The position numbers and the translations under genes were made by a program. This document shows, piece by piece, positions 7,415 to 13,848 of a stretch of 13,848 nt of DNA. The first letter of the stretch is position 1, and each line of letters starts with the position of its first letter. This stretch comes from Lachnospiraceae bacterium. GTDB lineage: Bacteria; Bacillota; Clostridia; Lachnospirales; Lachnospiraceae. The DNA lies in contig JAHZHB010000115.1 in assembly GCA_019420465.1 (NCBI GenBank), positions 1-13,848 of the forward strand. The letters run 5' to 3'. The notes beneath the pieces were generated by a model. It was not told where the DNA came from, did no database searches, and saw nothing but the letters and a program-made list of their open reading frames with translations.

Positions 7415-9433
7415 ATGCACAAATTGAAAATCCAGATAGAGGGTAAAAAGCTGGTAATTACAAGAGAGGGTGCAGAACAACATTGCGTCATAGACGTACT
7501 AACTCTCGAACCCAATATAAGGCATACATTGGATTTTGAACTATTACCGGAGGAAAACCGTCAGCTCTTTCTGATGGAACATTTGCCGGATGATTTTTAT
7601 GAAAATGAAGAAAAAGATGCGGATGAGATTGAAGAAGAATTTACATTGAAAACAGAGGATGAACTGAAAAGAGAATCTTATGGTACATATTACGGACTGG
7701 ATGAGTCGTATCGCAACGATGAGATGCTGGCAGTTTTTTCCCATCATCGCAGGCTGTTTTTGATTTATGGACGTCGTTTTCAGGTTTATCACAGTCTGGT
7801 TCGGTTTAATGCGGTTGTCCGTCATATGAGGCTTACGAAAAAAGAACTGGTTGTGGATACGTTTGCTTATGCGGAGAATAACTACGGACTGAAAGTGGAA
7901 AATGCTTATTTTGGCCTTGACCTGCTCAGTGATTTGAAAGAATATGATATTCCTGTGCGGGAGAGCAGTCTGTCCCGTTGGGGAAAGTACAAGCCGGAAT
8001 ACTTCAGAAGGTTTACCTTCCCTGTGGATCAGTTTGCCGATCTTTTAAAGATGGGTGGTACAAAGTTTGCTGTCTGGCTGAAGATCGATGGCATCTATGT
8101 CAAATATTCGATCACAAAGAAGTTTAGAAATACGGCCAAAAAGCAGCATGAAAACAAAGAGTATTATGTCCCTTTGATGAGTATCTATACAAAGGGCTAT
8201 GCACTGCAGGTCCGCCGCACATTTTACGGTCATCTGACGCTGGTAAAACGTCCGATGGAGGAGATTGAGTACACAAAGGATTTCCGCTTTAAGGAGTCCC
8301 GTCCGGTGACGGCACTGCTATTTTATACCGGTAAGCTGTTTAAGGTATTTCGCAGAAAAAAAATTGCGCTTTTTTATGAAAAACTGGCAGCCAAGGCAGA
8401 GGAAGGTACATACGAGCTGTTTGAACGCTGCGACAGGGATAAAAAGGCGAAATGCTATTATATTATTGACAGAAATTCACCGGATTACGCGCGTATTGGC
8501 GGAAAACACCATGTTGTGGCAAAATTCTCCTGGAAATATTATTATCTGATCTTTAATGTGGACTGCTTTGTGTCCACAGAGGCACCGATCCATCTGTCAT
8601 TAATGGATGATAACAGCCGTCTGGTGCGGTGGAATCTGTGCAAGCATCCGTTTATCTTTCTGCAGCATGGCATTACCTATCTGAAACCACAGGGTACCCG
8701 TTCTACATTCTCTGTGGGAAAAGCCGGTGAGCCCGCCTATATCGTGGTCAGCAGTGAAAAAGAAGGCGCGGCGGTTCATCGTATGATGGGTACCCCATTA
8801 GAGCGGAATCTGATCACGGGCATGATGATGTTTGATTATTGCCCGTATAAACATATCAACAGAGATACAGAAGACAAGATCGTTATCATGATGACCTGGC
8901 GTCCATATGAAAATTTTATTGAAAAATTTGAGGATTCCACGTATTATCAGTATACGATGCAGGTGTATGATATCCTGAAACAGTATGTGGATGAGGACAA
9001 GATCATCATTGTTCCGCATCCGAAGGTACTGGAGGGACTGAAATCAGCAGTAGGTGAGGATAAGATCTGGACCAGACCGATTTCCGAAGTGCTGGGTCTT
9101 GCCAAACTTCTGATCACGGATTATTCTTCTGTTGGATACAACAGCTTTTATCAGGGCGGCGGCGTAGTGTTCTATCAGCCGGATCTGGCGCTTTTTGAAG
9201 AATATATGCAGATGCCGCTGGTACCGGAACCAGAGGAATACATTGGTTACCGTGCGCTTGATGAAGAAAGTCTGAAAGCGGTCCTTGCTCCGGGATTTAA
9301 CGGGGGAAAGATCGATCTGGATTATTTCCGTACCGAAGAGTATGAGAGAAGATATCTTGAAATCAATAAATTCCATGATGGGAAGAATACGGAACGTATC
9401 TATCAGTTCCTGACAGAAAAAATCTTTAAATAA
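7415..9433 (+). CDS. CDP-glycerol glycerophosphotransferase family protein (TagB/TagF-like)
   Basis: A 672-residue protein likely to add or polymerise glycerol phosphate from CDP-glycerol, making a teichoic-acid-like polymer at the cytoplasmic membrane face. I chose ATG 7415 over ATG 7400 because only the former has a GGAG site (7402-7405). The C-terminal half (about 305-665) is the catalytic domain. It has LQHGITYLKPQ (His418, the conserved catalytic-base motif), VPHPK (His535) and LLITDYSSVGYNSF (Asp569), the hallmarks of the family. The N-terminal 300 residues are beta-rich and contain a Glu/Asp-dense stretch (about 60-90); I do not recognise a domain there. It starts 37 nt after the YfhO-type gene and ends 25 nt before wecE. 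No signal peptide or membrane helix is evident, which is normal for these peripheral enzymes. It could instead build a capsule or decorate another glycan. Confidence 0.88.
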   Translation: MHKLKIQIEGKKLVITREGAEQHCVIDVLTLEPNIRHTLDFELLPEENRQLFLMEHLPDDFYENEEKDADEIEEEFTLKTEDELKRESYGTYYGLDESYRNDEMLAVFSHHRRLFLIYGRRFQVYHSLVRFNAVVRHMRLTKKELVVDTFAYAENNYGLKVENAYFGLDLLSDLKEYDIPVRESSLSRWGKYKPEYFRRFTFPVDQFADLLKMGGTKFAVWLKIDGIYVKYSITKKFRNTAKKQHENKEYYVPLMSIYTKGYALQVRRTFYGHLTLVKRPMEEIEYTKDFRFKESRPVTALLFYTGKLFKVFRRKKIALFYEKLAAKAEEGTYELFERCDRDKKAKCYYIIDRNSPDYARIGGKHHVVAKFSWKYYYLIFNVDCFVSTEAPIHLSLMDDNSRLVRWNLCKHPFIFLQHGITYLKPQGTRSTFSVGKAGEPAYIVVSSEKEGAAVHRMMGTPLERNLITGMMMFDYCPYKHINRDTEDKIVIMMTWRPYENFIEKFEDSTYYQYTMQVYDILKQYVDEDKIIIVPHPKVLEGLKSAVGEDKIWTRPISEVLGLAKLLITDYSSVGYNSFYQGGGVVFYQPDLALFEEYMQMPLVPEPEEYIGYRALDEESLKAVLAPGFNGGKIDLDYFRTEEYERRYLEINKFHDGKNTERIYQFLTEKIFK

Positions 9434-9458
9434 ATCGTTGGAGAGAAAGGCGTAAATC

Positions 9459-10592
9459 ATGATCAGTTTTAACGTACCTCCTTTTACAGGTAAGGAATAC
9501 GAGTATATACGTGAGGCAGTGGAAGCCCACAAGATCTGTGGCGATGGACAATTTACGAAAAAGTGCAATGCATGGATCGAGGAAAAAACAGGGACAGCCA
9601 AAGCACTTCTGACAACATCCTGTACACATGCGACAGAAATGGCAGCACTTCTTGCTGATATTCAGCCGGGAGATGAAGTGATCATGCCGGCCTATACCTT
9701 TGTCTCTACAGCGGATGCTTTTGTACTCCGTGGAGCTACGGTAGTGTTTGTAGATATCCGTCCGGATACGATGAATATCGATGAGACAAAGATTGAAGAG
9801 GCCATTACAGAAAAGACAAAGGCTATCGTTCCGGTACATTATGCCGGTGTATCCTGTGAGATGGATACAATCATGGAGATTGCCAGACGACATCATCTGC
9901 TGGTGATCGAGGATGCTGCACAGGGCATCATGTCTACATATAAAGGCAAAGCTCTGGGAACAATCGGCGATTACGGCTGCTTCAGCTTTCATGAAACCAA
10001 AAATTACAGCATGGGAGAGGGCGGCTGCCTTCTGATCCGCGATCCGGAAAAAATCGAAGAAGCGGAGATCGTCCGGGAAAAGGGTACAAACCGCAGTAAA
10101 TTCTTCCGTGGACAGATCGATAAATATACATGGGTAGACAAGGGCTCATCCTATCTGCCGAGCGACATGAATGCCGCCTATCTGTGGGCACAGCTGGAAC
10201 TGGCCGATGAGATCAATGAGGATCGTCTGCGCAGCTGGAATACTTACTATGAGGCTTTTGCTCCCCTGCGGGAAAAAGGTCTGGTTGAACTTCCGGTGAT
10301 TCCTGAGGGGTGTGTACATAATGCCCATATGTTTTATATGAAAGCAAAGGATCTGGAAGAAAGAACAGCGCTGATCGCACATCTGAAGGCGGATGGCATT
10401 GTAGCGGTATTCCACTATATTCCACTGCACACGGCTCCGGCCGGTGTGAAGTATGGCCGTTTTCATGGAGAAGATGTTTATACAACAAAAGAGAGTGAGA
10501 GACTGGTTCGTCTGCCCTTATATTATCATCTGACAGCAGAAGATCAGCAGAAGGTTATTGACAGTGTAAACCGTTTTTATGCGGGAAAATAA
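9459..10592 (+). CDS. wecE: dTDP-4-amino-4,6-dideoxygalactose transaminase (WecE-type DegT/DnrJ/EryC1 aminotransferase)
   Basis: A 377-residue PLP-dependent sugar aminotransferase that should convert dTDP-4-keto-6-deoxyglucose to dTDP-Fuc4N with glutamate as donor. Seen in the sequence: the substrate and cofactor motifs GDEVIMPAYTFVSTADAF (71-88), EDAAQG (151-156, Asp152 to the PLP pyridine nitrogen), and CFSFHETKNYSMGEGG (174-189) with Lys181 as the Schiff-base lysine, plus REKGTNRSKFFRG and the C-terminal AVFHYIPLH. From memory these match enterobacterial WecE almost word for word, and the length is the same, so the call is more specific than 'DegT family'. In enterobacteria the product is acetylated by WecD for common-antigen synthesis. 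No acetyltransferase is near here, but an ATP-grasp ligase is. A ribosome site (AAAGG, 9446-9450) supports the start. Confidence 0.92.
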   Translation: MISFNVPPFTGKEYEYIREAVEAHKICGDGQFTKKCNAWIEEKTGTAKALLTTSCTHATEMAALLADIQPGDEVIMPAYTFVSTADAFVLRGATVVFVDIRPDTMNIDETKIEEAITEKTKAIVPVHYAGVSCEMDTIMEIARRHHLLVIEDAAQGIMSTYKGKALGTIGDYGCFSFHETKNYSMGEGGCLLIRDPEKIEEAEIVREKGTNRSKFFRGQIDKYTWVDKGSSYLPSDMNAAYLWAQLELADEINEDRLRSWNTYYEAFAPLREKGLVELPVIPEGCVHNAHMFYMKAKDLEERTALIAHLKADGIVAVFHYIPLHTAPAGVKYGRFHGEDVYTTKESERLVRLPLYYHLTAEDQQKVIDSVNRFYAGK

Positions 10593-10705
10593 TACAATAT
10601 ATAATAAAACAGAAAGTACAGCCTTTTATCGAAAAAATGAAAGATCTGTGTGTGAACACATGCTTCATACGTCAGAGGTAAAAGCTGTATGGAGGAATAA
10701 AACAG

Positions 10706-11647
10706 ATGATATCGGTAGTGATACCATGTTACAAATCAAGCCAGACGATTGGCAAAGTCGTGGAGATGACGGCAGCAGAGCTTGAACGGCTCGGACATAC
10801 GGCATTTGAATTCGTTCTGGTGGATGACTGTTCTCCGGATGGCGGGGCGACAGCGGAAAAATTAAAAGAACTGAGCCGGATGTATCCGTATGTAAAGGCC
10901 GTTTTGCTGGCTAAAAATGCCGGTCAGCACAATGCACTGATGGCGGCATTAAACTATGCAACAGGGGATCTTCTGATCGGTATGGATGACGATATGCAGA
11001 CACACCCGTCACAGATTCAGTATCTGCTGGCTGAACTCGAAAAAGGGTATGATATCGTATATGGTTATTATCCGGAGAAAAAACACAGTGGTTTCAGAAA
11101 TCTGGGCAGTTATTTTAACTATCTGTCTGTACGTATCCTGATCGGTAAGCCGAAAGAACTCAAAACATCAAGCTTCTGGGTCATCCGGAAGTTTGTCCGT
11201 GATTCCGTGATCGAATATAAAAATCCATATGCCTATCTGCAGGGATTGTTTCTTCGGACAACAAGAAACATCAGCTGTATTCCGATCAAGCATTTTGAGC
11301 GGGAAGTAGGTACCTCAGGCTATACGTTTTCAAAACTGGTAAAGCTCTGGTCGAATATCATGGGATTTTCTGTCGTACCGTTGCGTATGGCAACCTGGGC
11401 GGGTGGATTTTTTGCGCTGCTTGGTATTATCGGGGCTGTCGCGGTCTTTATCCGGAAGCTTCTGGTTCCGACGATGGCGCTTGGCTGGCCGTCTATGATG
11501 GTGGCTATCTGCTTTTTCTCAGGTATCAATCTGATGGTGCTCGGACTTGTGGGCGAATATGTCGGCAGGATGTTTCTGGGACTGAACAGAGATCCGCAGT
11601 ATGTAGTCCGTGAAGTGCTCGATGGAAAGGAGAGTGACCGACAATGA
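10706..11647 (+). CDS. Polyprenyl-phosphate glycosyltransferase, GT2 family (ArnC/GtrB/CsbB-like)
   Basis: A 313-residue membrane enzyme expected to transfer a sugar from a nucleotide donor to undecaprenyl phosphate on the inner membrane face. The GT-A domain begins at MISVVIPCYKSSQTIG. It shows VLVDDCSPDG (Asp40-Asp41), the NAGQHNALMAAL segment (71-82) and the metal-binding DDD at 94-96. The family's REVGTSGYTFSKL motif (199-211) precedes two membrane helices (about 228-250 and 262-288) and the tail NRDPQYVVRE. Length and two-helix end match ArnC, GtrB and Bacillus CsbB. A GGAGG site (10691-10695) supports the start. The position after wecE suggests that the sugar carried is Fuc4N or an acylated form; the YfhO-type protein upstream would be its extracellular user. 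The next gene overlaps its stop codon, so the two are probably translated together. Confidence 0.9.
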   Translation: MISVVIPCYKSSQTIGKVVEMTAAELERLGHTAFEFVLVDDCSPDGGATAEKLKELSRMYPYVKAVLLAKNAGQHNALMAALNYATGDLLIGMDDDMQTHPSQIQYLLAELEKGYDIVYGYYPEKKHSGFRNLGSYFNYLSVRILIGKPKELKTSSFWVIRKFVRDSVIEYKNPYAYLQGLFLRTTRNISCIPIKHFEREVGTSGYTFSKLVKLWSNIMGFSVVPLRMATWAGGFFALLGIIGAVAVFIRKLLVPTMALGWPSMMVAICFFSGINLMVLGLVGEYVGRMFLGLNRDPQYVVREVLDGKESDRQ

Positions 11648-12831
11648 AAAAACTGATGATCATGGGGGCCGGTATCTATCAGGTACCGCTGATCAAAACC
11701 GCAAAACGGATGGGAATCCATACGATCGCTGTCAGTATTCCCGGCAATTATCCGGGATTTGCTCTTGCCGATGAAGTGTGTTATGAGAATACCGTAGATT
11801 ATGAGGCTGTTCTTCGCGTAGCACGTCAGAAGCAGGTGGATGGTATCGTGACGGCAGGTACGGATGTGGCGGTCATCACGATCGGCAAGGTCTGTGATAC
11901 ACTCGGACTGAAAGGTCTGAGTTTTCAGGCAGCTGAGATTGCTTCGAATAAGCTGGAGATGAAGGAAAGATACGAAAAATATGGTGTTCGCACGGCCAGA
12001 TTCCGTCTGGCCAGGCTGGATGGTTCTGATTTAAAGGAAAAAGCGTCAGACCTTACTTTCCCGCTGATCTTTAAGGCTGTAGATTCTTCGGGCAGCCGTG
12101 GTATCCGCCGGGTAGACAGTGAGAGTGAGTTCGCAGATACGCTGCGCTATGTGGCGGAGAGTACACATAAGGATTATTTCCTGGTGGAAGAGTTCATCGA
12201 AGGCGAAGAGTTTGGCGCGCAGGCTTTTGTTCAGGACGGAAAGGTGGAATTTATCCTGCCGCACGGAGATTTTGTTTTTCATGGGGACACGGGTGTGCCG
12301 GTCGGACATTTTGCACCGTATGACCTTTCGAAAGAAGTGATCGATGACTGTAAAGAGCAGTTGGTCAAAGCAGTGGAGGCCATGGGGCTTGACAACTGTG
12401 CGATCAATGCTGATTTTATCCTGAAGGATGGCAAAACCTATGTGCTGGAGCTTGGTGGACGATCGGGAGCTACTTGTCTTGCAGAGCTTGTTTCTATTTA
12501 TTACGGGTTTGATTATTATGAAAAGCTGATCCGTGTGGCGTTGGGCGAAAAGGTATCTTTTGCCAGTGACAGTGCTGTGCCAAATGTCAGCAAGCTGCTG
12601 ATGAGTGATAAAGACGGCGTTATCGTATCCCAGACGGATGCCAATGTACCTTCGGAAAATCTCGTGGAAGTGCAGTTTGACTATCAGCCGGGAGATCATG
12701 TCCATGCGTTTCATGTGGGACCGCACCGGATCGGCCATGTGATCACCAAAGGAGAGACCCTTGCGCAGGCAGAAAAGCTTCTGGAGGATGCGCTTTCCCG
12801 TATCCATATCGAAGTAAAGCCTGAAGTGTAG
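11644..12831 (+). CDS. ATP-grasp ligase of carbamoyl-phosphate-synthase/PurT/PurK type, substrate unknown
   Basis: A 395-residue cytoplasmic ATP-grasp enzyme, predicted to activate a carboxylate as acyl phosphate and join it to an amine or similar nucleophile. The N-terminal pre-ATP-grasp domain starts with LMIMGAGIYQVPLI and has GIVTAGTDVAVITI (67-80). The ATP-binding region follows: SNKLEMKERY (101-110), FPLIFKAVDSSGSRGI (139-154, Lys144 and the flexible glycine loop), VEEFIEGEEF (181-190) and the metal site NADFIL with ELGGRSGATC (255-278, Glu269). Residues 310-395 form a C-terminal domain containing the HAFHVGPHRIGHVI segment. Its ATG overlaps the GT2 stop (ATGA), with an AAGGAG site (11627-11632) inside the GT2 gene. 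Context suggests that it acylates, formylates or aminoacylates the 4-amino sugar before or after lipid loading; this is inference. It could also make an unrelated dipeptide or cofactor. Confidence 0.8.
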   Translation: MKKLMIMGAGIYQVPLIKTAKRMGIHTIAVSIPGNYPGFALADEVCYENTVDYEAVLRVARQKQVDGIVTAGTDVAVITIGKVCDTLGLKGLSFQAAEIASNKLEMKERYEKYGVRTARFRLARLDGSDLKEKASDLTFPLIFKAVDSSGSRGIRRVDSESEFADTLRYVAESTHKDYFLVEEFIEGEEFGAQAFVQDGKVEFILPHGDFVFHGDTGVPVGHFAPYDLSKEVIDDCKEQLVKAVEAMGLDNCAINADFILKDGKTYVLELGGRSGATCLAELVSIYYGFDYYEKLIRVALGEKVSFASDSAVPNVSKLLMSDKDGVIVSQTDANVPSENLVEVQFDYQPGDHVHAFHVGPHRIGHVITKGETLAQAEKLLEDALSRIHIEVKPEV

Positions 12832-12885
12832 CTGGTGAAAACGCAATATAAAAAGTAATCAGACAATTAGTTATAACTACTTAAA

Positions 12886-12922
12886 AGCGTGTGTTTTTTT
12901 CAAAGAACACACGCTCTTTTTT
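12886..12922 (+). terminator. Rho-independent terminator ending the glycopolymer gene group
   Basis: An inverted repeat pairs AGCGTGTGTT (12886-12895) with AACACACGCT (12906-12915), a 10-bp stem around a T-rich loop, followed by a run of T. It lies 55 nt after the ATP-grasp stop and separates that group from the nifJ promoter. Confidence 0.85.
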
Positions 12923-12932
12923 CAGTGAAAAA

Positions 12933-12961
12933 TGGACAACTTGCGGTTACCATGATATAAT
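12933..12961 (+). promoter_or_regulatory. Strong sigmaA-type extended -10 promoter of nifJ
   Basis: TGGACA (12933-12938), a 17-nt spacer and a perfect TATAAT (12956-12961), with TG one base before the -10 box. Transcription would start near 12968, leaving a leader of about 47 nt. A second TATAAT (12986-12991) has no -35 and would leave almost no room for the ribosome site. Confidence 0.75.
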
Positions 12962-12990
12962 TATATACGGTTAATACTGTATTTTTATAA

Positions 12991-13848
<858 letters not shown>

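Noticed and set aside
10600..10605. TATAAT box as an internal promoter
   Set aside because: No hexamer at 16-19 nt upstream resembles a -35 box, and there is no extended -10 TG; AT-rich intergenic DNA produces such matches by chance.
10579..10785. 68-codon plus-strand frame between wecE and the GT2 gene
   Set aside because: It overlaps the end of wecE and 80 bases of the GT2 gene, has no ribosome site, and its product (MRENNTIYNK...) has no recognisable features.
12046..12846. 266-codon minus-strand frame opposite the ATP-grasp gene
   Set aside because: It lies antisense to clear ATP-grasp motifs and has no ribosome site or recognisable product.

Overview
The window looks like chromosomal DNA of a low-to-medium GC anaerobic Firmicute, most likely a Lachnospiraceae-type clostridium (Roseburia/Blautia-like). 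This rests on the purine-rich ribosome binding sites, sigmaA-type promoters, a Gram-positive cell-wall gene set, and a C-terminally cut pyruvate:ferredoxin oxidoreductase whose sequence is typical of that family. The genus is an inference; no rRNA or other phylogenetic marker is present.

Layout. A lipoprotein gene (65-1198, minus) and an L,D-transpeptidase gene (start moved to 1412, ending 3616, plus) diverge from a 213-bp intergenic region that carries a promoter for each. A perfect-palindrome terminator (3629-3662) closes the transpeptidase gene. Five plus-strand envelope-glycopolymer genes follow: a giant YfhO-family GT-C membrane glycosyltransferase with an additional N-terminal membrane domain (3700-7377), a CDP-glycerol glycerophosphotransferase of the TagB/TagF family (7415-9433), a WecE-type sugar aminotransferase (9459-10592), an ArnC/GtrB/CsbB-type polyprenyl-phosphate glycosyltransferase (10706-11647), and an ATP-grasp ligase overlapping it by 4 nt (11644-12831). 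A terminator at 12886-12922 ends this group. A strong extended -10 promoter (12933-12961) then drives nifJ (13015 to beyond the window end).

How the genes fit together (inference). WecE would make dTDP-4-amino-4,6-dideoxygalactose. The ATP-grasp enzyme may acylate or aminoacylate its 4-amino group. The GT2 would load the sugar on undecaprenyl phosphate on the cytoplasmic face. The YfhO-type GT-C would transfer it outside the cell to a polymer, plausibly the glycerol-phosphate polymer made by the TagF-like enzyme. The logic parallels both the Arn (L-Ara4N) pathway of Gram-negatives and the CsbB/YfhO lipoteichoic-acid glycosylation system of Bacillus. RmlA/RmlB-type genes for the nucleotide-sugar precursor, a GtrA-type flippase and an N-acetyltransferase of WecD type are not in the window.

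Bases 1-64 lie downstream of the lipoprotein gene and show nothing I can assign. No gap without a gene exceeds 300 bases. No tRNA, rRNA, CRISPR array, insertion sequence or phage gene was seen.
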